DNA of 64,000 nt from Ectocarpus siliculosus. Lineage: Eukaryota; Sar; Phaeophyceae; Ectocarpales; Ectocarpaceae. A program made the translations under genes and the position numbers. Positions 22,429 through 33,914 of the stretch are shown here, piece by piece; within the stretch, counting starts at the first letter, position 1; every line of letters starts with the position of its first letter. The notes under the pieces were generated by a model, which did no database searches, was not told where the DNA came from, and saw only the letters and a program-made list of their open reading frames with translations. The stretch is taken from assembly GCA_000310025.1 (NCBI GenBank), contig FN649727.1:3927655-3991654 (forward strand). Reading direction: 5' to 3'.

Positions 22429-25400
22429 ATGGCGACGGAGGGGGATTATGTACCGGACTCGGACGATGAGATGGGAGATTCGTCGGAAGACGAAATCAAC
22501 GTGGTGTTGACTCCGCAGGAGTGGAAATCGAAGGCCGGTGATCTGTACAAGGTGTGTTTGTGTGGGAGGGTAGAGAGGTATCTGCTGTTCTCTTCGAGCA
22601 TCCTCTCCTCGTGAGCTGCAAGTATAGATGGCGATACCTCGACCATTGAATAAGAAGAGCGTTGACATCGCTTGTTTCATCACGGTGGGGCTTATTTCGT
22701 GAATAGCTCTTGTGGGTTTACCGGAGGCGAGTGTTGCTGTTTACCTGACGGTCGGCCCATTCTGCTGCTGCTCTGGGTGGACGACGGGAATTTGATTTTC
22801 GCCACGAACACCTTTAAGCAGTGTAGTTTACACAGGGACTTCCACCATCCGTCCGACAATGTGCCGTTGCGTCCGTCATCGGTGCCTGTCGAAGACCATA
22901 TCAAACTCGACTTTTGTCTCCGTAAGGTTGGCGTTCGACTGCTATCGCCGACGTGGTGCACGAAGCTCCGTCAGTCTGGCGAGAGAAAAATTGGCGTCTG
23001 TCGGGGGCCGGATTTCCCCGAAATCTCCGAAGTACTGCATGTTCTAGATATCTCTCGGGAGCGGGGCAGCGGTAGGCACCTGTTGACTGGAGCGCGACCT
23101 CAAAGTGGTGGACCAAGCCTCGGCTCGTGTGCTGATCCCGTACTGCTGTGTTTCGGTCCAAGACATTGAGGTTCATTTGTATGAGATGCTGCTGTGCCTC
23201 GCTCTTGAGTGACAGCCACAGCAGCAGTAGCCTTTTCGCAGCGTGTTGTTTGTATTCAGGAAACAACATTAATTTAGGAGCGCAGTGTCCTTCGCAGAGG
23301 GCGGTCCTGTTAGTAGCCTTCGCAGGGTTTGTTGTACTCCGCATATTCGACAGCCACCATGCTGCCAGACGTTGCTCGGAGTAAGACAGATGAGATGTGC
23401 CTGTCAAGAGGTGAGAGGCGTGTCCAGCTGCCGACTGTCTTGACGTTCACCGACCAGCTTTCGGAGCCGTTTCGACAGGTTGTAAAGGAGATTCACAACA
23501 GCGGCCGCTCCCAAATTGCATGTACCTACAGGAGTCGCTGTGGTTATAGCATATATCTCTCGAATGGCAGTCTTTCTGTGTTTGTACTTCGAAGAATATA
23601 TATTTTTCCTAATACCGTACTATTGTAACCATGCAGCCGTGCCAATGGTTTTTTGTGCGCGGCCGCGTGAAAACGAAGTGAAGTGCGGTTTAGTTATGGC
23701 TCACGCAAGTTCACCTGGTACATTTACATCCATCATCAGTGGAAGTTTTCTGCGGCGCCATGGGTCAATCTCCTCACAAGTAGATACATTGTAGTGAGTC
23801 TCGTCTTTCGGTAACCGTGTGTGTTGGTTGGCGGCTTTCGGGGGTTTCAAACTACTTTAAACATACAGCAATTGAAGACGACTTTTTTCTCATCAAAAAA
23901 GTCCTGATTTTTCAGAGAATATTCGCGACATCTGGAGCAAGAAGAAAAAACAAAGGGTGTTGAGGCGATGCGGTGAAAAACGTTTTCCATAGTCGTCCAT
24001 ATGTAAGCACTTGTAGCGAGATGTTCAGGGGGTTTGCTGCAGGTCGCTTGCTGCAACCGGTGCAGTGCTGGAGGTGGAGATGCGTTCTCAACTGAAAAAA
24101 GTCGAAACATATGGACTGGTCGTGTCAAAAGTGTCGCGAATCTCCACGTGGAGAGGTGGCGTGATAGGAGGGGCACGAAGGGGTCGGGGGGTCGGAATCG
24201 CGACATTCAGCAGTAGTGGTTAAACAGATAGTGCATAATAGAAAAATGAATGGTGTTGAGAGAGTGGCTTTTACCGTCCATGAGAAACACATGAAGTATC
24301 ATTGTATTTGATGCCACGGCGCAAGAGAAAAGCCAGATCCTCGAGAGTGTGTTCATGGCTTGCTCCGACCCTCTCTTGCACCTGTAGCCCTCCTGCATGC
24401 TCACGAGCCATGGAAGACGGCCGGAGGGTAGGCACACACGAGCACATCTTCAACGGCTCTATTTCTCGGAGTCACCCGTCGTGGCTGCCTATGAGCCTGC
24501 AGCTGTTGTCGCAATAAACCCTCACACCAGTCTCACCCATGACGTGCTGTGTACGTCGGCAAGCTCGACCCGAGGCTCTCCTGACGAACCCACCACCCCC
24601 ATGATGCGATACCACGGCGCCGTACCAACCAGGCCAAGGACTACCGCGGGGCGATCGCCGTGTACACCCAGGGCATCGAGGCGTGCCTACAGCAGAGGGA
24701 GGAGCAGGGCGGCGGAGCGAACGGGGGCAACGGCGGCGGCGAGAAGCCAGAAGAAGCCTTCGACGCCGTGGCGGTGGCGGCGCTCTACGGGAACCGAGCG
24801 GCGTCGTACGTGATGATCCTGGGGTACGAGCAGGCGATCCTGGACTGCGACAGGGCCGTCGAGCTCAACCCCAAGTTCGCGAACGCCATCTTCAGAAAGG
24901 CCATGGCGCTCAAGAAGCTGGTGAGGATGCACGCATACATCTATGTTGCAGGGTCTGCTTGTTTGTTTCTTCTAAGCTGGTGAGGATACATCCCTGTGCT
25001 GTATTTTGTTCCGTCTTTGTGAATGATAAAAACAGCGGAGTATCTCAAGGCAGCCGAGGGCGTTGGGGGTCGTACTGGTTCTCTAAGTGTGCCGTTTGTT
25101 TTGGTCCCGGGGTCGGTAGCCCACACCGAGGTGTTATTCGGAACGCTCCCAAGGTTTTCCATTGAAGACGGAGGCGGACAGGTTGTGACTCGGCCCTAGG
25201 CTAGTGTTTGCTCCCCTCCCCCCCCCTCTCTCCGTTCTATGAAACCGCGGTGTTGGTGTTTGGTTTTGTGGTTGTTGATTTTTTTCGTGTCAGGTAAAGC
25301 AAGGAATCGGGCCCGATTTCGGCGGGGTGTACTCTTGAGGAACATTCGTTTTGGTTGCCTTGGAAGAGAGTCGGGGGAAGAGGAGGTGCTGGATGAAAAT

Positions 25401-28400
25401 CTCTACCCATTAGCATGTCAAGACAACATCAACAACTCGACAGCCGCAGCAAGTCAGTGCGTGTGATCGCTGTGGAGTACATCGACAGGCATTGTCTGGA
25501 ATGTTCTGTGGTGTATGGCGTATGTTTTGATTTTGTTTTCCCTTCGGTGGTAACCCCGCTCCTCCTGCCCCCTCCCCCCCACCCACTCCATACCCCATCC
25601 CACCGCTCCGCCTGAAACCAAACGAAACGCAACGCAAACGTGCCTGGCAGGGCCGATTCAAGGAGTCGCTCTCGGCGCTTCAGCAGGGGCTGTTGGTGGA
25701 CCCCAACAACGCGGACCAGATCAAGGAGAAGACCAACACGGAGATGTGCGTGCGCAAGGTGCACCGAGCGACGGATTCGCTGGCGCAGGTGCGACAAAGA
25801 TGGCGGTGGCCGGGAGTGTTTGGTGGTGGTGTTGAGTTATCGATCGTGAAGTGACGGTCGACATAGTGTGATGGTGGCGGTGTTGGTGACGGCAGTGCGC
25901 GAAGCCTCGGGTTGCAGTTAAGGGCGGTGAATTTGGCGTGCTTTGTTGCTACTGGAGGGCGCGATGCAAGAAATCGCCTTGTTTGTCTCATCAGTCTGCC
26001 CTAGGGTCACGAAAGACGGCCTTCCTGGAATGCGTCTATAGAGAAGTGACTATAATAGGGTGTGGACCAACAAGTCAAAAAGCAGGATAGCCCCCGTGGG
26101 GAAATATAGCCCACCGTGGTACCGACGGCCAGCTCTTGCTTTGATTCGGGTATCCCCCGATCCCCCCCCGATGGTGTTTTTTGCTTGCACCCCTGGCGGT
26201 GGTGCTGTTTCTCGTTTTTGCTGCTGCTGCTGCTGCTGTCTGTGCCGTAGCTGTTGCTCTTCCCCTGTTTCGAGTGGTGGTGGTGAAGCCCATCGCTTAT
26301 TTGTTCCTTGACAAACCCAATAGCCTATTCGTTCGCAAAGAGCGCTGTCTCTCTCTCCCCCCCCCTCTCTTTCTCCTCCCTGGTGCTTCGCTCTCTCCCT
26401 TTCGTACGCGTCTTCGTCATTTGTCCCTCCTTCTTTCCATATCTCGCGCCTTCTGTTTTGGTTCTCTCTCTCCTCTCTCTCTCTCTCTTTCTCTCTCGCT
26501 CTCGCTCTCTATCTCTCGCTCTCCCTCTGTGTGTCTCCGTGGTGTTTTCGCAAGAACAGGGCAAGCCCGCGAGAGCGGCCTCGATTCTGGAGGAGTGCCT
26601 CGTCAAGGCTCCGCAGTCGAGGGAGCTCAAGCTGATCAAGGTGGAGTGCCTGATGGGCATGGGCAAGCACGAGGAGGCGTACGCGATGAGCTCGACTCTC
26701 ATCCGAAACAGCCAGAACAACTCCAAGCTCCTCATCACGCGAGCGCGGTGCCTCTACCTCATGGGGAATCTCGACAGTGCGATCAAGCACCTGCAGGCAT
26801 GTAGAGGCAGGAGACCCCTGCCCTCCCCCCCGGAACTAGTACAGTGGTGTACGTTGCTGTGCGAGAAAGAGAGAGAAAACAGCGCCAACGCGAACATAAG
26901 CCTCTGTACTCGTTCCCTTTACCCGCAGTCCACCTGCAGGCATGTAGAGGGAGGAGACCCCCCCCCCCCTCCCCCACGCACTGTCTACAGTGCAGTTTTG
27001 CTGTATGTAGAATGAAGAGGGAAAATATCACAAACGCGAAATTGACGGCCTCAGTGCTCGTTCGCTTCACACGCAGTCCACACGCGCGATCAACTGGCTC
27101 GTGTGTGTCTTTGTCGCGTGCCAACGGTGCGGATACTTTTTTTTTTTTTTGCGGCGTGTTGCGTGTTCCACTCTCTGCAGGAGGCCGCGAGACAAGACCC
27201 GGACAACTCCGAGTACAGAGGGCTCATCAAGAAGTACAAGCTCATGGAGAGCACGAAGGAGGCGGGGAATAAGGCCTTCAAGGCTAACGACCTCGAGGGG
27301 GCCATCAGGTCGTGGGGCGAGGCCTTGACGGTGGACAAGACGAACAAGTCGTTCAACTCTAAGCTTTACTGCAACCGCGCGGCGGCCTACGCGAAGGTGA
27401 CGATGATTATGTATTGTACATGGGTCGATCCGTCTTAGCTTTGGGGTTTGGCGAGGACGATGTACATGGATCGATCCGTCTTGGGGTCGGGATTGTCCGT
27501 AATGTCTCGAGGGTGGGGGTTCTTTTGTTTGTCGCTGGTCATGGTTAAGAGTAGCCGCTTTTTGGTGCCGGCTTGTGGGCCGGCCGGCCGGCCGGCCTCC
27601 GAGCTTTGTCTCTCGTGAAATGTGCGTGTTGCGTTGATTGTGACATATATTCTCGTGTGTTTCTTCCTACAGCAGTATCATGATAGCGAGGCTCTTTGCA
27701 GCAGCAGTGGTTGGTCGATGCCCTGTCTCTTGTCGTTGCCGTGCTGTTATTTCTCCATCCTTTGGCGCTCAGATATTCGGCACCGTGTAGTGACTCCCTC
27801 TTTGTCGTCGTTGCCTGTTGCCGTTGCATAATCGTTGATCCTTGCCGCTCTTGATTATTGATTCCAGTTGTCGAAGCACCAGGAGGCCGTGGCGGAAGCT
27901 TCGCGAGCGTTGAGCGACGACCCGACGTACACAAAAGCCTACGAGCGACGAGCAACCAGCCTGTATGACATGGGTAAGACGGGAGACATGGTTTGTAAAA
28001 AGGCAGGCATTATGTGTCCCGCTCCCCCTCCTGACCACCCCTCTCTCTTCCCGCAGCGTCGAACATGGTACCTGGCGTGTTTTCGCTCCCCTTATCCCTG
28101 ACGTTTTTGTTCTCGCTCTCCCCCCGCCTCCTCTGTCGCTTGTTTCGTATCGTGATGCTCTCTTGTTGATGATGGTTCCGGGTGTGTTGTGATGGCGATA
28201 ACCGATGAAGGCGGAGTCGAGAACCTCGAGGCGGCGTGTCGGGATTACGAGAAACTGATGGATATGATCCCCGACGAGAAGCAGAGGTGCGCGTTCGTTT
28301 CATGCGTCACTAGCACGTTCGGAGCGCCTAGTATGTGATACCTACAATGTCGATGGCTTCTTCCAATGTGTTCAAGTACACGATTGATGAAACTAGAATG

Positions 28401-31179
28401 TTGTCCGTGGTGGTTCCTTTTTTAGCCTCTCCTGCGGTACATTGCTGGCATATGAAGAAAGGTTAAAGATGCATGACACGACGGGCAAGCTGGTTTGAAG
28501 GATTCAACTGTTTGCAATTCATCTGTCTTTGCAAGCGCCAGGGTGCCGAGACGATATTCAAGCTTGTTTTTCCGTTTCCTATGTTGGGCTTGCCGAGAAG
28601 GATTGGAGTCGGTGTGTTGACGCCGTTTTTTGCGTCAGATGTAATGATTACGAGCGTTCCCCCGTGGCTCTTATGAATGTTGTGCTATTGTCAGGGAAAT
28701 CCAGGGGAAAATCCGCAAGACGAAGGCGGCGGTGAAGCAGGCGAAGAGGAAAGACTACTACAAGGTGCACACGCATTGGCACTTGGCATTGCTGCTATTG
28801 CCGTCCCTGTTCTTGCTTTGTTACCTAGCGTTCGCTTGCCCGAATCTCTGGCTCGTATTGTTGTGACTGTAGCCTTCGAATTCTCAATGTTGTTAAACCT
28901 TGATAAGAGGCTTGAAAGGGTGCCACGAGCGCCACTGCTGCGATTGGTTGAAGATGTACGTGTCACGTTCTTTCGTGATCTTGTCGAGCATGCCCTCGCA
29001 ATCCTTTCCCTTCAGTTCTTGGCGCCTGTTTCTCGAGAATCTGAGTTAGAATATCGCGCCCATGGAATGAATTCAAAAACCGAACCAGCTGCTGGGGGTG
29101 TCTAGAAGCGCGGACGACGCGGAGATCAAGAAGGCGTACCGCAAGGCCGCGCTCAAGTACCACCCGGACAGACAGAGCAGCAAGACCGACGAGGAAAAGG
29201 AGCAAGCGGGAAAGGTGTTCCGAGACATTGCGGAGGCATACGAGGTGAGGAGGGCCGGGGAAGGGGGTACACGACAGGCAGGCGGTTGGGGGGGGGGAGG
29301 GGGTACTCATAGCCGTGCATGCCGTAGTCTTTCGACCAATTGACCTCGCATCCCTACAAGGAAGGGACGGAGCACGCCGGGTTCTCACCGGACCAGGCTA
29401 GCGCATTAACAAGCGCGAAGCGCCGTGAGGTGTTCGGCGAGTCGCATGGGGGTTGCGCTTCACCCTGCTAAGGGTGTTCGGCTTCTTGCGCTTACTTTCG
29501 TTGGATACGGATGACAGCTGCTACTGAATTGCTTTATTTTCTGGTGCTTTGACTTCCAGAGACAGTTGTAAACACTGTGTAACTGTCTCGAGGGTGCTTG
29601 ACCAATTTAACATAACATGGTGCGATTCTCCCCTTTTGCGCGGAGTGAGGGTTCTCGACCCCGCCGACGTAATCCACTCGACCACCATTTTTCGGGGAGG
29701 ATAGTGTTGGTATCCCTTTGCTAAAGGGTGGTGGTGTTTTGGCACAGCCTCACCAGTTCTGCTTCTGCCGAGCACCTCCAACTTTCAGACGGAGGAAAGA
29801 CACTTGGTAGTTTATTTCTCCTTCCGGTCCGCTATTTCTACGGGGGTGCAGCTACAGGTTGGTTCAAAACTTGGTTCTTTTTCCCTCCTCCTGCTAAAAC
29901 TCTCGAGCCGCCCTCTCTGCCCCGTCCTCTTTGCCTCAGGTGTTGTCAGACCCTACAAAGAAGGGTCGCTACGACTCGGGAGTGGATCTCGAGGACCTCG
30001 ACAACCCGCACGCGGGTCACGGGCAAGGGCATGGGTAAGCTGAGGGAAGGGCAAGGGGTGTGTGTGTGCGAAGTTTGCAGTGAAGACACTGTTGCGAGCA
30101 GAGGGGCAACGTTAAATACTCGCAGCAGTATAGGTCGTGAGGATCTCGGGGGGTACGTGTTGAGCATTTCGTGTGTTGTGAGGTACCCCCCCGTGAATAT
30201 ACTGGGCCCCTTTTGCGTGGATGACAAGCCTCATCGCACGGATTGCGCTCCTCGGTAGTTGTGTACTGCGAGAGCCACCCCGTGATTCCCCGCGTGACTT
30301 CTTCTCCAACAACCCAAAAATCTTGAGACCTCAACAATCGGAAATTCGTTCGTTTCACCTCTCGGTGTGGGGGGGGTCATTTCGCAGATTGAAATTCTCC
30401 TGTGTGGGCTCACCCCCCAAAGATTGCACTGCTGTCTGTTGCGTGGGGTCTCACGATCGATCGAGATGGCGTTGTTCTAGCGGGTGTAGTGCGAGACCAC
30501 TTGGGAGATTTTTCCCCTTCTATCGGCACATGTGATCAGGTTGCGCGCACAATGCAGAGCGGGCGGGAATATACCGTATGTACGGGCTTTGGAGGCACAG
30601 CGAGTGAGATGCGATCGTGACACGCACAATAATTTTTCTTGGTAGGCGCCGAGCAAGAATTTCCCGACGATTTGACGACTCCGACGTTATTGCCGTAAAC
30701 CACCCTTCGATGGTGGATATATGCGAACGAGTGCAGCAGCTGCTGCCTCGCTCTGCTCCCACCTACAGATGCAGCCCACCTTGTTTATTTTTTCCGCGGA
30801 GAGTCATGGAAGCCGAATCTGTTGAGTCTTGGGTGTAAATGTTGACCTGCCATTGTTTCCACAGATTTGGCGGTGCCCCCGTACCTTCGCTTCAAATCAG
30901 CGCTCGTGTGTCGTTGTTTATTCCATAGAACCACCTTTTGTCTAACATAGTCCCTCTCGTTGAAAGTTTCTCTTAGCACACGTCTCCCCTCCCCCCCCTG
31001 TTCCCCCCCCGGCGCCCCCCCTGTCGACATTCTGTGCGCCTCCTCTTCGCAGCGGCATGGAGATCGACCCTTCGATGCTGTTCCACATGTTCATGCAACA
31101 AGGAGGAGGGGGGATGGGGGGCGGGAGAAGGGGGGGCGGAGGTGGAGGCATGGGGGGCATGCCATTCCATTTCGGGTGA
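22429..31179 (+). CDS. DNAJC7: DNAJC7-like TPR/J-domain co-chaperone, 11 exons
   Basis: Exons 22429-22551, 24633-24920, 25651-25788, 26560-26796, 27181-27396, 27868-27973, 28211-28286, 28695-28764, 29089-29244, 29940-30034, 31053-31179 join in phase to 543 residues (animal DNAJC7 is about 490). Tandem TPR repeats fill roughly residues 30-390, for example [18 protein letters not shown] and the repeats around [14 protein letters not shown] and [10 protein letters not shown]. They are followed by a J domain (KDYYKLLGVSRS, HPD at about 443-445, [12 protein letters not shown]) and a Gly-rich tail ending MPFHFG. In the known family the TPRs bind Hsp70/Hsp90 C-termini and the J domain stimulates Hsp70 ATPase, so this should be a cytosolic chaperone cofactor. 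The N-terminus is acidic. Intron 4 needs a GC donor (26797) to keep frame. The ATG at 22429 follows AACA. Confidence 0.92.
26461..26530. repeat. CT-rich tract before exon 4
   Basis: A polymorphic-looking CT microsatellite ends about 30 bases before the exon 4 acceptor of the DNAJC7-like gene and probably lies in its polypyrimidine tract. Confidence 0.8.
26788..27078 (+). repeat. Tandem duplication spanning an exon-intron junction
   Basis: Two diverged units, about 26788-26930 and 26931-27078. Each begins with CACCTGCAGGCATGTAGAGG, which contains the last nine coding bases of DNAJC7-like exon 4 plus its GC donor, and each ends near CGCAGTCCAC. The interiors are more diverged than the ends. 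The second unit lies wholly in intron 4. Confidence 0.8.
27415..27482 (+). repeat. Short direct repeat in intron 5
   Basis: A 22-base segment starting TGTACATG and ending GATCCGTCTT occurs at 27415-27436 and 27461-27482 with one mismatch. Confidence 0.85.
27578..27598. repeat. GGCC repeat
   Basis: About five tandem GGCC units in intron 5 of the DNAJC7-like gene, self-complementary. Confidence 0.85.
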
Positions 31180-33914
31180 CGAACGACTGGAGACAGAGAC
31201 GTTTCGTACCGTCATGTGGTAAATCATTCGCGCTCACACAGGGGAAGGCGGGCAACTGCGACCATTGGCGCCACCAATCGACCAAATCAGTAGAGGCTTG
31301 GCTCTGGGCTGCCGTCGCTTTCCAGTGGGTTGGCGTGCTGCGCTCCGGTCAACCGATGGTTTTTCATGGCCGCCTGGCCTGACCTGGCTGTGGCCTACCA
31401 TGGCATGTCCCTCGGTTCCGCTTGAAAGATTTGGGAACGCTGCAAGTTTTTAGTCTCTTCTGTTTGGGTTGTTGATGGTGTCTCGGCTCTTGCTCTTGAG
31501 ATGGACCCATCTTTTTTGTGGGGAAGGCAGTCGATCGCGGCCGTACTGCTGTAGTTGCACATTTTTTTTTTTTGTAGCGATGAGCGAGACGTGTGGGGGC
31601 AAGGCGAGGTGTCTGCTGGACCGGATCGGCCGACAGGCATATGGGCAACCAGCCAACACCCCTGTTAGAGATTATAGCCTTCAGCTTAAGAGCCCCCCGG
31701 GCCCCCGGCCCTCCCGCCTCAGAGAGAATCTTGGGTTGGCGTGTTTTTCTCCTTCGTAGGTTGCTTGTTCCTACCCAATATTTTTTGGTGCCTCTTGTCT
31801 CGCGCAACCCAACAGGAAGACACGCAGCAAGTGTTGGCGTGGACGTCTTCATTGTGTTGCTCTGCACTTATTCTTATTCTTATTCTTGGACGTGGAGAAC
31901 AAACTGTAACTCCAGGATGACGGCGGAGAAGGGCGAGGTTGTCATGGTTCTTGAAGCAGTCGTGGTCGGCGGTAAGACGAGGACGTACGTGTCGAGAAAG
32001 TACGTTTTGCCGGTAATTGTTGTGCGGATGGGATTGAGGTGTGGGTACGACCAAGGGTCTCTTTTGCCCTGCGCTCCGAAGCCTTGATTGATCAGTTTGG
32101 GGGAGCTGAGGCCCACGCCATCACATCGCGCGGTGCAACGGTGTGCTTCCACGTAATTGTTGGAGGTCGTTTTTTGTTCGGTACAAGAAGTATTGTAGTC
32201 CTATGTAACCCGCAGCGCTTTGTTTTTTTGTGGGTGCGTCGTTCGTGTTGTTGCATCTTGTCTCGTTCCCTTCGCCTTAGTCTATCTTGGCGGCTGAGTT
32301 TTGTTTATCGTCATGTTCACGCTCGGGAGACGGCAGGAATGAATGGGAACGGAGACCTTTTGCTTTGTTTAGCGTACGGAAGGGGCAGGGTAGCAGTGGT
32401 GTGGGTTCGAGCTATTAATGTCCATCCAGACATGCAACGTACCCACAGCAATGGACATGTCTCACGTTTCATGCCATGATGAGGGAGAAGTTCTGCGGAG
32501 CAATGCGGAACAACAGCGTTGTTTTGTTCCCCTCGATCCGAAAAAATGTGCTGCTTCGGGAGCTTGGAGCGCCTTGCGGAATGGTTTGCTGACAGTACAC
32601 AACAGCGCGACCAGATAAAGGAGCAAATGGATGTCAGGGGCGTTTTAAGGGCGTAACACGGCAGCAGCGCTGCTCCATCACCCAGCACCCAGACAGAGGG
32701 TTCTCCCAGTATTCCTTGTAGCGGGGGGATATTTAAGGGCGTCCCCCTCAAACACACACGATGAGAACATGCCTCCAACCTAATGCTCGTTCGATCTCTG
32801 CGCACGCTCTAAGCGCTGAGCTGCTCACCTCTCTCTCTCTGCTCTCTGTTGGCTAAGACAAGAAGAAGATGAGTCGTAAGCAGCAGGTTCTTGAGCTTTG
32901 CGACAAGGTCCACAGGGATCTCAAGCTCGCCGGCCTTCCAACGGACGGGTGCGCTACTGACGGCACGGAGCACTCAAGCATTGCGGCGATGTGGTCTTCG
33001 GAGCTTGGTTTTGGACCCATGGCAAGTGGCTACATGTCCTACATCGACATCCCAGTCGATACAGTTGGAGGCTTTCTGTGGCGGCTACTTTGGTCTCTCA
33101 CGAAGCGCACACCACCTTCCCCCCCCTCCCACGTCGTTTCATGAACGGTGAACCTGCCTTGTTGTTCAATGTACATGATATTTTGCCTCGTCTACATATA
33201 CCACCCGCGTATCCTTCGAACGAATGAAGTTCCGCCGCAGTTGACCCCGCTGGGTGACCTTCAGTGCAACAGGGGCTTGACCTCACCCCTCACCCCCATG
33301 AATCCTGTCTTGGGTTGAGGCACCCTTCTTTGATTCCTTTTACGTTTCTGACTACTGGTCATTCTGGCCCAGGATAGTAGAAGACCATCGTTACCCGCTC
33401 AATTCCGCTGGCTGCTGTTGTACTTCATCCACCGAAACTGCAACCTGGAAACTGAAGTCTAGGATGCAAGTCTGTAGGTTGCCCTTAGAGACGAAGACGT
33501 ACAAAAACACGACCTTTTCATCTCTTCTTCCACAGATAAGAGTCTGTGGGATATAGTTGGCAGTGAACTCATATTATAGCATGATTTGCTGCATGGTATG
33601 TAGCATGCCCTGGTTGCGGACGACGAAAGGACGGGAACACCCGTTGTACACGTCAGATTGACCCTTCGAGGAAACGGAAAAACAGGTGGTTATCCGGGAC
33701 ACCAACGACGCAGTGTTCACACGGCGAAGTAGCGTGCAGCTGTACAATCGATGCCCTCTCTTGCGAACTGACACCAAGCCCGTCCTCGTCCCCTAGGAAG
33801 CTTCGACCTCTGTACGTATTCATATGGTCGATCGCTGGCAGCAGCAGAGCCCGCCCTCACGCCCGCTCAGACACACCACAACGGCTCACCGAACGAAAGC
33901 CAGACGTACGTACT
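31180..33914. other. Intergenic stretch
   Basis: Between the DNAJC7-like stop and the methyltransferase exons. It contains a short TTATTC repeat near 31868-31889, a TACTGCTGTA motif at 31544, and one coding-like open frame at 32869 (listed separately). Nothing else is supported. Confidence 0.4.
32869..33144 (+). CDS. Possible small protein or first exon, unrecognised
   Basis: A true ATG after a purine-rich AAGAAGAAG context opens a 91-residue frame. The first 50 residues (MSRKQQVLELCDKVHRDLK ...) read like ordinary protein; the last 20 are Pro/Ser rich and look like read-through into intron. Candidate donors lie inside (for example after GACAAG at 32934), so it might be the missing first exon of the methyltransferase gene 1 kb downstream or a separate gene. 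I recognise no domain. Confidence 0.3.
   Translation: MSRKQQVLELCDKVHRDLKLAGLPTDGCATDGTEHSSIAAMWSSELGFGPMASGYMSYIDIPVDTVGGFLWRLLWSLTKRTPPSPPSHVVS

Noticed and set aside
29611-29700. tRNA-like arm pattern on either strand
   Set aside because: Short complementary ends exist, but no proper T-loop or D/T stems could be drawn.
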